A stretch of 55,748 nt of DNA from Clostridiales bacterium (lineage in GTDB: Bacteria > Bacillota > Clostridia > Christensenellales > Aristaeellaceae): the NCBI GenBank assembly GCA_015056055.1, contig SVHC01000019.1, positions 1-55,748 on the forward strand, read 5' to 3'. This document shows, piece after piece, positions 24,999 to 33,178 of this stretch (positions within the stretch are counted from its first letter, which is position 1; each line of letters starts with the position of its first letter). The notes under the pieces are model-generated. The model was not told where the DNA came from and searched no databases. It saw only the letters and a program-made list of their open reading frames with translations. The position numbers were made by a program, and so were the translations under genes.

Positions 24999-26129
24999 AT
25001 GTCTAAAAAGAGAACTGTGATAATTACATCCATCTTTTTCTCGGTAATGATCCTTTTGACCTTCTGTTCGCGAACCGTGTACAGGAGCATGCTTCCGAAG
25101 GTCAATGTGACGAATCCGTTCGGCGGTACGCTCACCTACAATATGGGTACGAGTGATTTCGAACTGTACACGGAAAATGTGCTGTACGAGTACATTCCGT
25201 TCCGGCTGAACGGCAGCCTGTCTGTGCTGGAAACGTACGCAGAGGAAGGCAAAAGAATCGCTGCGGGCGATGCACTGGTGAAATTCTATCCGCCCGACGG
25301 AGAGGCGCTCTTGAAAACGGCCCGCGAAACAACGGAATCGGCGCGGATTTCCGTGCGCGTATGGGAAGAGCGCATGGCCGATGCATGGGATTCGCTGGAT
25401 GCGCGCATGCAGGCAGCGACGGATGCAAAGACCTTTGCCGATTTGCAGGATGAGCAGGATATGCTGAAGGACGGTATCGTAGACGGTACTTCCATTGACC
25501 GGTACTATGATGCACTCAGCGCGGCGGAGGAGCAGGAGGCTTTCCTTCAGGCACTTTCGGATTCCGATTGGATTCTGTACGCGCAGCACAGCGGCGTGGT
25601 CTGCGAAACGGTTTTGACGGCGGGCGGAAGCTATTCCGGTATGTCCCGCATCTGCACGACGGCGCATCCCGATTATCCCGTGCATGTGCGCGGTACGGTT
25701 GCCGGGCTTCCCGATATGTCCGAGGGGAAATGGTCCTGCGATGTGACGGCATATGCCCGCGGCGGCAGGATGAGCAGAATCGATACCTACGAGATTGATA
25801 AAAACGTCATCAGCTTCTGCCTGGATGACTATAATCTGGATGCGGCGGATTTGCTGTCGATAGCGATGGATATTGAGTCCCCGTATCAGAGATGCCTCGT
25901 TGCAAACGATATGATTCAGGGCGGCGGTCAGCTCTATGTCCTTGTGACTACGACCGGCGCATGGGGTAAAAATGAGTATAAGGTAGACCTCATAGAGGTG
26001 GAAACCGGCGCAAGCGACAGGAAAAATACCGTGATCAAATCCGAACTTGATCGCGGTGTAAAGATCATTACCGGCTGGACCGAACCCATTTACGCCGGAA
26101 TGACCGTCCTTCCGGCAGGTTACGAATAA
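24999..26129 (+). CDS. Membrane-fusion-like (HlyD-type) extracytoplasmic protein
   Basis: A 376-residue protein with one N-terminal membrane segment (residues ~7-28, VIITSIFFSVMILLTFCS) and an outside part. Residues ~60-105 resemble the first half of a lipoyl domain (VLETYAEEGKRIAAGDALVKF), ~105-185 are helical and coiled-coil-like, and ~190-225 the second lipoyl half (ILYAQHSGVVCETVLTAGG). This is the layout of membrane-fusion proteins that serve as adaptors for exporters. It follows the MalG permease by 21 bp (RBS GGGAGGCG) and ends at a strong terminator. An adaptor downstream of importer permeases is unusual. It may dock the large binding proteins; that is inference. Confidence 0.65.
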   Translation: MSKKRTVIITSIFFSVMILLTFCSRTVYRSMLPKVNVTNPFGGTLTYNMGTSDFELYTENVLYEYIPFRLNGSLSVLETYAEEGKRIAAGDALVKFYPPDGEALLKTARETTESARISVRVWEERMADAWDSLDARMQAATDAKTFADLQDEQDMLKDGIVDGTSIDRYYDALSAAEEQEAFLQALSDSDWILYAQHSGVVCETVLTAGGSYSGMSRICTTAHPDYPVHVRGTVAGLPDMSEGKWSCDVTAYARGGRMSRIDTYEIDKNVISFCLDDYNLDAADLLSIAMDIESPYQRCLVANDMIQGGGQLYVLVTTTGAWGKNEYKVDLIEVETGASDRKNTVIKSELDRGVKIITGWTEPIYAGMTVLPAGYE

Positions 26130-26152
26130 TTCCGGGCTGTGAAAAATACGAA

Positions 26153-26196
26153 ATCCCCACCGTTTGTATTCAGACAAACGGTGGGGATAGTTTTTT
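26153..26196. terminator. Intrinsic terminator
   Basis: Perfect 15-bp stem ATCCCCACCGTTTGT / ACAAACGGTGGGGAT with a 6-nt loop (26153-26188) and T run 26191-26196. It lies between the plus-strand permease operon and the convergent aldolase gene and can serve both directions in part. Confidence 0.92.
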
Positions 26197-26212
26197 GCTG
26201 TGTGCATATGGT

Positions 26213-27502
26213 TTATTTCAGATTGAATGCGACCTCGATGGCGTCGACTTCTTCGGGAGTGATCATGCTGACCGGGCCGATATCGCGTGCGGAAAGGATG
26301 GATGCGGCGCTGTATTCCAGCACTTCGAGCCGGTCAAACGCGTTGAGCAGGCTGCTTCCTGCCACAAGCACACACTGGTTATCAACAATCTGAACCGGCG
26401 TCTTGGCGGAGAAGCCCTTCGCGGTGCCCTCAATATCCAGCGTGCTGGCGGCAAAGGGCAGGCGCTTGATATCGCGCAGCATGATGTAGCTTTCCGGAAT
26501 CAGGCGAGAATCAAATTCCGCGCCCGTGACCGCGAATGCCATGATGGCCGGCGGATGCGCGATGATCAGGGAATTGATCTCCGGGTGCAATTCGTACACC
26601 TTCTGATGCAGAAGGGCGGAGCGGCTGGGACGCTTGTTGGCCTCGCACATACCGTTTTTGATGCGGACGATATCGTTGGGTTCCAGATACTTTCTGTCCA
26701 CCATGTAGGGAGTGATCAGGAAGGAACCGTCCGACAGGCGCATGGAGAAGGTGCCCTGCGTGCTGTTGAACAGGCGCTGGTCATAGGCTCTGTGAATCAG
26801 CGTGCACATATCGCGACGGCCTGCGCATTCCTCGCTGGAAACCGAATGTGGAATGTATGCGTCCAGCGGCGGATGCGCCTTGGTGCTGTCCATGTTGATC
26901 TGCTCGTCGGTAAGGGAGCGCGGCGTGCCTACCTTGTTGGCCTTGATTTCAAGCCGGCCGCAGAAATCCAGCGTTTCAAATGCCATGAATGCGCGGAAAA
27001 GATCCTTTGCACCGCAGATGACACCGTGGTTTTCCATCATGACGGTGTTGTATCCCTCGGCAAATTTCTCCGCAATGTTCGCGCCAAGCTGCTCGCTGCC
27101 GGGAACATCGTATTTTGCCATCGCCACATTGCCGCAGACGAGTTTGGCATTGGCGATCATGTGCGTGTTGGGAATTTTGCGGACGAGGCTGAATGCGACC
27201 AGGGCTGGCGGATGGGCGTGAACAACCGCGCGCAGATCGGGACGCAGCTTATAGATATTTCTGTGGATGGGAAGCTCTACGGAGGGCTTGTGGATGCCTT
27301 CCATGGAGCCGTCCGGATGCACGACAACGATATCCTGGCGTGTGAGAGATCCCTTGTCAATGCCCGAGGGCGAAATCCAGATATCGCCGTTGCTGTCCAG
27401 AATCGAAAGGTTGCCGCCAGAGGTGGTGGTCATGCCGTAGCTGTAAATGCGGTCCATGAGCATCACGATCTGATCGGCCGGATGCAGAAGATCAAAGCGC
27501 AT
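26213..27502 (-). CDS. Class II aldolase/adducin family protein with two domains
   Basis: A 429-residue protein with two tandem aldolase II domains. Domain 1 (about 1-200) is complete: TTTSGGNLSI, SPSGIDKG, HAHPPALVAFS and ENHGVI carry the zinc-binding histidines. Domain 2 (about 205-425) keeps NSTQGTFSMRL and IIAHPPAIMAF but has lost most of the remaining metal ligands and looks degenerate. The family includes L-fuculose- and L-rhamnulose-phosphate aldolases and L-ribulose-5-phosphate epimerase; the exact substrate cannot be told. ATG 27502 follows AAAGGAG; the GTG nine bases before is too close to it. It has its own promoter and lies next to the fucose/arabinose-type glycosidase region, so deoxysugar breakdown is plausible. 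Confidence 0.82.
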   Translation of the reverse strand: MRFDLLHPADQIVMLMDRIYSYGMTTTSGGNLSILDSNGDIWISPSGIDKGSLTRQDIVVVHPDGSMEGIHKPSVELPIHRNIYKLRPDLRAVVHAHPPALVAFSLVRKIPNTHMIANAKLVCGNVAMAKYDVPGSEQLGANIAEKFAEGYNTVMMENHGVICGAKDLFRAFMAFETLDFCGRLEIKANKVGTPRSLTDEQINMDSTKAHPPLDAYIPHSVSSEECAGRRDMCTLIHRAYDQRLFNSTQGTFSMRLSDGSFLITPYMVDRKYLEPNDIVRIKNGMCEANKRPSRSALLHQKVYELHPEINSLIIAHPPAIMAFAVTGAEFDSRLIPESYIMLRDIKRLPFAASTLDIEGTAKGFSAKTPVQIVDNQCVLVAGSSLLNAFDRLEVLEYSAASILSARDIGPVSMITPEEVDAIEVAFNLK

Positions 27503-27651
27503 ATATATCACTCCTTTAGGAATCGCTGATTTATTCGATGCCGACAGTGGCGTTGCCTTTTACGGCATCTGCTGCAAAATTCTTCCGCCACTGCATCATC
27601 TCATTAAAACATCGCTTACTTTAATAAGATTCGGAAGGGTTTGCTGTTAAA

Positions 27652-27680
27652 ATTATACCGCGAAGTGTAGAGAGCGTCAA
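27652..27680 (-). promoter_or_regulatory. Sigma-A promoter of the aldolase gene
   Basis: On the minus strand: -35 TTGACG (27675-27680), 17-nt spacer, -10 TATAAT (27652-27657). The leader of about 145 nt contains no clear structure apart from A/T-rich stretches. The -35 lies 18 bp past the stop codon of the AraC gene, so the gene is transcribed on its own. Confidence 0.75.
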
Positions 27681-27697
27681 GGAATTTTTGTGCCTGG

Positions 27698-28576
27698 CTA
27701 TATGCGCACGGCGGTGTACGGCCTGTCCCGCATCCGGATGCGGAATTCGCGGGGAGACAGTTTCAGATGCCGCCGGAAAACCTTGCTGAAATAATTTGCA
27801 TCCGCAAAACCGCTGCGGCGGCTGATTTCGGTAAGGGGCAGGGCAGTGCTGGTGATCAGGCGGACGGCTTCCTCCAGACGCAGGCGTGTGAGGTATTCGA
27901 TGGGGCGCTGCCCCGTTTCGCGGAGAAAAGCGCGGGAAAGATGGCTCTGGCTGACGCAAAGGGTTGCGCACGCATCCTGCAGGCCGATCGGAAGATGAAA
28001 ATTTTCCCGCAGATAAAAGATGGATTTTTCCACCAGCGGCGAATGGGGGCGTTCTTTGGTTTCGGGAGCTGCGCATAGGCTGCATACAAAATCAAAAATA
28101 CGGCTGCCGGCGGTGAATGGGTCGCGGATGCTGCCGGCGCGCGAATCTTCCAGCAGGCATTTGAGTTTTTCCACCGCAGGATGCCCGTCGCCCAGGGGAA
28201 GGATATCTCCGTAGCGTGCCAATGCATATTCGCAGTATGGGCGTACGGCCTCGCCTGTGAATACGGCAAAATAGAATTCCCATGGTTCACTTTGCGTTTT
28301 TTCATCAAAGTAATAGGCGGTATCTCCGGGCATGTAAAACAAAAAGGCGCTGCCGGGCGGTACGGAAAAGATTTCGTCCTTTATGCGCACGGTGCCGCAG
28401 CCGCTTACTGTGTACTGAAACAGCCATCCGTCTGTGCGCGTTCTGTTGTCAAAAGAATATTCGCCGCTTGCGCGGAATTCGTGGCCTACAATGCTCAGGT
28501 GCACGGGCGGATTGGCCACGTCATGCAAAAAATGGAAACCGTATCCTTCAAGGGAGTCCTTATCGGCGGGATACAT
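27698..28576 (-). CDS. AraC-family transcriptional regulator
   Basis: A 292-residue regulator. Residues ~40-150 form the cupin-type ligand-binding half (FSVPPGSAFLFYMPGDTAYY, PWEFYFAVFTG). Residues ~195-290 carry two helix-turn-helix motifs: LQDACATLCVSQSHLSRAF with TGQRPIEYLTRLRLEEA, and LTEISRRSGFADANYFSKVFRR with SPREFR. Upstream ATGs exist, but ATG 28576 has AAGGGGAA at 7-nt spacing and gives the usual family length. It is divergent from the GH4 gene, which it most likely controls through the 150-bp shared region containing GTACA-AG-TGTAC. Confidence 0.9.
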   Translation of the reverse strand: MYPADKDSLEGYGFHFLHDVANPPVHLSIVGHEFRASGEYSFDNRTRTDGWLFQYTVSGCGTVRIKDEIFSVPPGSAFLFYMPGDTAYYFDEKTQSEPWEFYFAVFTGEAVRPYCEYALARYGDILPLGDGHPAVEKLKCLLEDSRAGSIRDPFTAGSRIFDFVCSLCAAPETKERPHSPLVEKSIFYLRENFHLPIGLQDACATLCVSQSHLSRAFLRETGQRPIEYLTRLRLEEAVRLITSTALPLTEISRRSGFADANYFSKVFRRHLKLSPREFRIRMRDRPYTAVRI

Positions 28577-28648
28577 CAAAAAATTCCCCTTTTCCATCAA
28601 ATAGTTACGCTTGAAAGCGCACGGATTCTCATGTATCATTAAATTACA

Positions 28649-28660
28649 GTACAAGTGTAC
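28649..28660. promoter_or_regulatory. Palindrome between divergent AraC and GH4 genes
   Basis: GTACA-AG-TGTAC. It lies about in the middle of the 152-bp divergent region and is the only clear dyad there. Possible operator for the AraC-type regulator, but such regulators often use direct repeats, so this is a weak call. Confidence 0.35.
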
Positions 28661-28728
28661 CATTGGATGCCCCAAAAGTAAAGGGTCAAAAAAGTACCAT
28701 CAGAACACAATCAGGGGAGGTAAAGAGT

Positions 28729-30210
28729 ATGTCTTTCAAGCTTGCATTTATCGGCGCAGGCAGCGTCGGCTTCACGCGCGGTCTTCTGTCTGACATTCTT
28801 ACGGTGCCGGAGCTTCGTGATATTGAAGTTTCCTTCACTGATATCAATGAAAAGAATCTGGAAATGGTTCGTGCGCTCTGCCAGCGTGATATCGAGGCAA
28901 ACGGCCTGAATATCAAAATTCACGCAACGCTTGACCGCCGCGAGGCTCTCAAGGATGCAAAGTACGTCATCAACTGCGTCCGCGTTGGCGCTCTGGAGGC
29001 ATTTGCCACCGATATTGAAATTCCCCTCAAGTACGGCGTTGACCAGTGCGTAGGCGATACGCTGTGCATCGGCGGTATCATGTATGGTCAGCGCGGTATC
29101 GCTGCGATTCTGGATTTCTGCAAGGATATCCGCGAAGTTGCACTTCCCGGATGCATCCTGCTGAACTATTCCAACCCCAACGCTATGATGACCTGGGCCG
29201 CCAATAAGTACGGCAAGGTGCCTACCTACGGTCTGTGCCACGGCGTACAGGGCGGTCATGCTCAGATTTCCCAGGCGCTGGGGCTCGACCCGAAGGATGT
29301 TGACATCATCTGTGCAGGTCTTAACCATCAGACCTGGTACATCAGCGTTAAAACCAACGGCGTTGAGCGCACCGGCGAGCTGCTTGAACTGATGAAGAAG
29401 CAGCCCTATGCCGAGCACGAGAACGTTCGTCTGGACGTGATGAAGAACTTTGGCTTCTATTCCACCGAGTCCAACGGTCACCTGTCCGAGTACCTGATGT
29501 GGTACCGCAAGCGCCCCGAGGAAATGGAAAAGTGGATCGATTTCAGCGACTGGATTCAGGGCGAAACCGGCGGCTATCTGCGCGTCTGCACCGAGGGCCG
29601 CAACTGGTTCGACACCGACTTCCCGAACTGGCTGAAGGAGCCTGCCCGCGAGTATATTCCCGAGAAGCGCTCCGGTGAGCACGGCAGCTACATCATCGAA
29701 TCTCTTGAAACCGGTCGCGTCTATCGCGGTCACTTCAATATCATGAACAATGGAACCATCACCAACCTGCCCACTGAGTGCGTTGTCGAAGTTCCCTGCT
29801 ATGTTGACGGCAACGGCATCTCCGTGCCGAAGGTAGGCGACCTGCCGCTGGGCTGCGCCGCTATCTGCTCTCAGAGCGCATGGGTACAGCGTCTGGCAGT
29901 TGAAGCCGCAGTACATGCCGATATCATGCTCCTGCGTCAGGCTGCCATGATGGATCCCCTGACCGGCGCCGTCTGCACACCGGATGAGATCATCCAGCTG
30001 GTGGATGATATGCTCGTCGCTCAGGCAAAGTGGCTGCCGCAGTACGCAGAGGAAATCGAGCGCGCCAAGGTTCGCCTTGAAAATAAAAAGGTTCCCTATC
30101 GTCCGGCAAAGGGCTTCCTCATGCACACCAAGACCGTTGAGGAAATGCAGGAAGAAAAGGAAAAGTATCGTGCACTTACCGCAGCCGCCAAGAAGGACGG
30201 CATCGAGTAA
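28729..30210 (+). CDS. Family GH4 glycosidase (NAD+/metal dependent)
   Basis: A 493-residue enzyme that cleaves alpha-glycosides by an oxidation/elimination route using NAD+ and a divalent metal. The Rossmann motif LAFIGAGSVGFTRGL is at residues 5-19, the LNYSNPNAMMTW metal/nicotinamide region is near 145, and the class-defining motif is CHGV at 170-173. From family knowledge, CHSV marks alpha-galactosidases/glucosidases, CHEV galacturonidases and CHGx alpha-glucuronidases, so an alpha-glucuronidase-like specificity is suggested. ATG 28729 follows AGGGGAGG; the longer frame starting at 28663 lacks an RBS. Codon use is strongly biased to C-ending codons, hinting at high expression. Ends at a bidirectional terminator. 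Confidence 0.9.
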   Translation: MSFKLAFIGAGSVGFTRGLLSDILTVPELRDIEVSFTDINEKNLEMVRALCQRDIEANGLNIKIHATLDRREALKDAKYVINCVRVGALEAFATDIEIPLKYGVDQCVGDTLCIGGIMYGQRGIAAILDFCKDIREVALPGCILLNYSNPNAMMTWAANKYGKVPTYGLCHGVQGGHAQISQALGLDPKDVDIICAGLNHQTWYISVKTNGVERTGELLELMKKQPYAEHENVRLDVMKNFGFYSTESNGHLSEYLMWYRKRPEEMEKWIDFSDWIQGETGGYLRVCTEGRNWFDTDFPNWLKEPAREYIPEKRSGEHGSYIIESLETGRVYRGHFNIMNNGTITNLPTECVVEVPCYVDGNGISVPKVGDLPLGCAAICSQSAWVQRLAVEAAVHADIMLLRQAAMMDPLTGAVCTPDEIIQLVDDMLVAQAKWLPQYAEEIERAKVRLENKKVPYRPAKGFLMHTKTVEEMQEEKEKYRALTAAAKKDGIE

Positions 30211-30221
30211 TTCAAAAATTT

Positions 30222-30252
30222 ATGCCCCAGCCGATTGGCTGGGGCATTTTTT
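30222..30252. terminator. Bidirectional terminator after the GH4 gene
   Basis: Perfect 11-bp stem ATGCCCCAGCC-GATT-GGCTGGGGCAT with T run TTTTTT on the plus strand and an AAAAATT flank serving the minus strand. It sits between the converging GH4 and YfcC genes. Confidence 0.93.
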
Positions 30253-30256
30253 GTGC

Positions 30257-31660
30257 TTAATAGCCGATAAAAAGTCCGAACAGCAGGATCGCACTTGTAA
30301 GCAGCAGATTCAGAAGCTGGAAAGAACGGCTCCATTGGAACCATTTTCCGTAGCTGATATCCGAAAGCCCGAGGCTGATCAAAAGTGCCGGATTTGTGGG
30401 ATAAATTACGTTGGAAAATCCGTCGCCGAAAGCGAATGCCACAATGCAAAGTTGCGTGGAAATGCCGAAAATCTGCGCCATGGGCACAATCAGGGGAATC
30501 AGCATGAATGCCTTTGCCGAGCCGGAGGGAATAAAGAAGTTCATCACAAGCACGATCAGATAGATGAAAAGGATCACAGACCATTTGGGCAGATTTTCCG
30601 CAATGGAAACTGCGCCGTGCAGAATCGTGTCCAGAACATGTGCTTCTTCCAGGGTGAACTTGATGGAGGCGGCCATCAGGATCATAATTACAGCGGGGAA
30701 AATGCTTACAATGCCGCTGATGACTGATTTGAAAAGATTCTTTGCGCCCATGCCGGAAACCAGCGTGGAAACAATGCCTGCAGCAAGGAACATTACGGCC
30801 ACAATGATCATTGTGTAATCCTGCAGCGCCGGAATGAATCCGGAACACAGGATGATCGCAATGCCGGTTCCGAGAATCGAGGAGAAGAGGACAAGCGCCC
30901 TGTCCATTTTTGCATTGGGAACAAAGTGGTCCGCTGCGCAGATTTCATTCAGGGGCTTTTCGATTCGCTTTGCGTGGCGGTGCAGGAAGAACAGAAGCAG
31001 TGCGTAGATCAGTGCAAAGGACAGGATTCTCAGCCATGCGCCGGAAAACATCGGCAGCCCTGCCAATTGCTGCGCTACGCCCACGGTAAACGGATTGGTG
31101 ATGCCCGCGGAAAATCCGCATCCTGCGGCAAGCAGGCTCATGCCCGCGCCGGTCAAAGCATCCCAGCCGAGGCTTACCGACAATGCCACCACCAGCGGAA
31201 CCAGTGGTACGCATTCTTCAAAGGAACCGATCATGGCGCCCATTCCCATAAAGAACAGAATTACAATGCTCATCAACCGGTAGCGCACAGCGCTGAAATG
31301 ATGGGTGATTTTATCCAGCATGTATCGCATCAGCCCGCATTTGTCCAGCGCGGTGAATATGCCGCCGATTACAAGCAGAAAGGCAATTACCGAAATCAAT
31401 GTAACATTGCCGGATGCACCCAGCACCAGAATGGGGGAAAGCAGCCATTTCCAGAAGGGGATTCCGCCTTCAACGGTGGTAAAGCTGCCCTCGGTATCAA
31501 TCAGCATGTTTCCGGCGGCGTCTTCAAACCGTGCGTAGGAACCGCCGGGGACGAAAAAGGTCAGTGCGTAGCTTGCCACCATCAGCGCAAGGATTACGGC
31601 AATCGCCGTGATAAAGGAACGGACGCTGATGTTCAGGCTGCCGGAAGAATTCTTCTGCAT
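30257..31660 (-). CDS. YfcC/DcuC-family membrane carrier
   Basis: A 467-residue integral membrane protein with about 12 hydrophobic segments. Residues ~40-60 (FFVPGGSYARFEDAAGN) outside helix 1 and the blocks GAMIGSFEECVPLVP, GFSAGITNPFTVGVAQQLAGLP and FIPSGSAKAFMLIPL match the YfcC branch of the DcuC/C4-dicarboxylate and amino acid carrier family. The start ATG is only 4 nt after the stop of the M20 peptidase gene, with AGAGG overlapping that stop, so both come from one transcript. Uptake of the peptide or acyl-amino acid hydrolysed by the peptidase is the likely role. A strong terminator follows. Confidence 0.85.
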   Translation of the reverse strand: MQKNSSGSLNISVRSFITAIAVILALMVASYALTFFVPGGSYARFEDAAGNMLIDTEGSFTTVEGGIPFWKWLLSPILVLGASGNVTLISVIAFLLVIGGIFTALDKCGLMRYMLDKITHHFSAVRYRLMSIVILFFMGMGAMIGSFEECVPLVPLVVALSVSLGWDALTGAGMSLLAAGCGFSAGITNPFTVGVAQQLAGLPMFSGAWLRILSFALIYALLLFFLHRHAKRIEKPLNEICAADHFVPNAKMDRALVLFSSILGTGIAIILCSGFIPALQDYTMIIVAVMFLAAGIVSTLVSGMGAKNLFKSVISGIVSIFPAVIMILMAASIKFTLEEAHVLDTILHGAVSIAENLPKWSVILFIYLIVLVMNFFIPSGSAKAFMLIPLIVPMAQIFGISTQLCIVAFAFGDGFSNVIYPTNPALLISLGLSDISYGKWFQWSRSFQLLNLLLTSAILLFGLFIGY

Positions 31661-31664
31661 ATTA

Positions 31665-32984
31665 TTATACCTCTGTGATGATGTGGCGGTAGAAATCCAC
31701 CGCAGGTGCAAGGGTGGAGAGGGAAACATTTTCATCGATGCCGTGAATGGTATCCAGCTGAGCGTTATCGATGCGGAACGGAGCAAACCGCAGGCAGTTG
31801 TCGCATATGCGGCTCATGAAGCGGCTGTCGCTTGCGCCGGTCATCATGTAGGGCGAAGTTCTTACGCCCGGGAATGTGCGGGAAACGGCGCTTTCTACAA
31901 GGCGGAATGCATCCGTTTTGTAATCCGAAAGAGGGGAAGAAAAGCCGGGAGAAAGAACTTCGGTTTCGATATCGAACTTTTTGGCCAGCCAGGAAACGGC
32001 TGCAATGCTGGCCTCTCCGCCCTGATGGTGGGAAAAGCGCATGTTTCCCACGACCCATGCTTCCTGTGGAAGCACGTTTGTGCCTTCCGAGCCGGAGGCC
32101 ATTGTGAAAGCCAGCGTGGTTTTGAGCATGGCTCCCGCTGCGCCGGATACCATGGGCATGACCTTGATAAGAATCGGCGCAAACAGGCGCGAGTGCGAAA
32201 GGATGAATTTCAAAGGGCCGTTCATGGAATCTGCCAGCCGTGAGAACATTTCATGCACCGTGGGGGAAATTTCTGCGCGGAAGATGCTGCTTTTTTCGAC
32301 TGCCGCCATAAATTTTCCGAGTCTTACAAGGGGCGTATTCTTTCCGGGCGTGGAAGCGTGGCCGCCGGAGGAACGGGCGGTGAATTTCAGGTCTGCGCAG
32401 CCTTTTTCGCCGAGTCCGACCATGGCAAAATCGCCGTTTGCGCCGCCGATGGGTTCGTGCACGATCATTCCACCTTCATCCAGCACCATATCCAGGCGGA
32501 TTCCGCGGTCAAGAAGCGTTTTTGAGATGCGGTCTGCGCCGGTGCCGCCGCATTCTTCATCGCAGGTGGAAAGAAAGTATGTATCACGCCGGGGAGAAAA
32601 TCCTTCGGCAGCAAGCTCGTCCGCAGCCTGCAGCATGGCCCAGAGACCGCCCTTTGTGTCCAGCGTTCCGCGGCCCCAAAGGCGTCCGTCTGCGATTTCG
32701 CCGGCAAAGGGGGCATGCGTCCATTTGCCCGGGGCTTCCACAACATCGTGGTGGTTCATGAGGAGAACGGGATTTTCTCCGGTGGTTCCCTTCCACAGCA
32801 TCAGAAAGCTGCCATCAAAATCCTCAAATGTGCATGCGGAAAAAATATGCGGGAACATGCCGCGCAGAATATCGTGAAAGCGATAGAATTTGCTTTTATC
32901 ACTCTGGTTTTCCTGCGATATGGTTTCTGCCTGAATCAGCCGGGAAAGCATTTCGGCATACTTTTGTGTTCGTGTATCCGGCAA
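31665..32984 (-). CDS. M20 family metallopeptidase, PM20D1/Cps1-like
   Basis: A 439-residue zinc peptidase. The di-zinc site is readable in order: MNHHDVV (His78-type ligand), GRGTLDTKGG (bridging Asp), STCDEECGG (catalytic Glu pair), VLDEGG, and near the end DTIHGIDENV. The dimerisation domain with SSGGHASTPG is present. The extended length and LDEGG motif fit the carboxypeptidase S/PM20D1 branch, which cuts dipeptides or N-acyl amino acids. The start is TTG 32984, 7 nt after AGAGGCG; no ATG near the N-terminus has an RBS. It is the first gene of a two-gene operon with the YfcC carrier, behind a promoter at 33038-33066. Confidence 0.9.
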   Translation of the reverse strand: MPDTRTQKYAEMLSRLIQAETISQENQSDKSKFYRFHDILRGMFPHIFSACTFEDFDGSFLMLWKGTTGENPVLLMNHHDVVEAPGKWTHAPFAGEIADGRLWGRGTLDTKGGLWAMLQAADELAAEGFSPRRDTYFLSTCDEECGGTGADRISKTLLDRGIRLDMVLDEGGMIVHEPIGGANGDFAMVGLGEKGCADLKFTARSSGGHASTPGKNTPLVRLGKFMAAVEKSSIFRAEISPTVHEMFSRLADSMNGPLKFILSHSRLFAPILIKVMPMVSGAAGAMLKTTLAFTMASGSEGTNVLPQEAWVVGNMRFSHHQGGEASIAAVSWLAKKFDIETEVLSPGFSSPLSDYKTDAFRLVESAVSRTFPGVRTSPYMMTGASDSRFMSRICDNCLRFAPFRIDNAQLDTIHGIDENVSLSTLAPAVDFYRHIITEV

Positions 32985-33037
32985 GGGATTCGCCTCTTTT
33001 CGGGGCGGCTTTCGGGCCGCTTCAGAATAATACCGTG

Positions 33038-33066
33038 ATTATATCGAATTTGATTGGAATAATCAA
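33038..33066 (-). promoter_or_regulatory. Sigma-A promoter of the M20-YfcC operon
   Basis: On the minus strand: -35 TTGATT (33061-33066), 17-nt spacer, -10 TATAAT (33038-33043). The leader carries a small GCGGCCCGAAAGCCGC hairpin before the RBS. Confidence 0.75.
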
Positions 33067-33113
33067 CACATAAAAAGGCTTCCTTATGTAAAAGGGAAGG
33101 ACATATTCTTTTC

Positions 33114-33142
33114 TTGTGGTGGATGAGGATTTCGTGTATAAT
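33114..33142 (+). promoter_or_regulatory. Promoter of the MFS-methyltransferase-GH127 operon
   Basis: -35 TTGTGG (33114-33119), 17-nt spacer, -10 TATAAT (33137-33142). It is divergent from the M20-YfcC promoter. Confidence 0.65.
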
Positions 33143-33178
33143 GTCATTGAAACATCGATGCACAGAAGGGTTGATTTG

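Noticed and set aside
28711-30126. An open frame of about 470 codons antisense to the GH4 gene
   Set aside because: Covers a complete GH4 gene with an RBS and cofactor motifs; the antisense frame matches no family.
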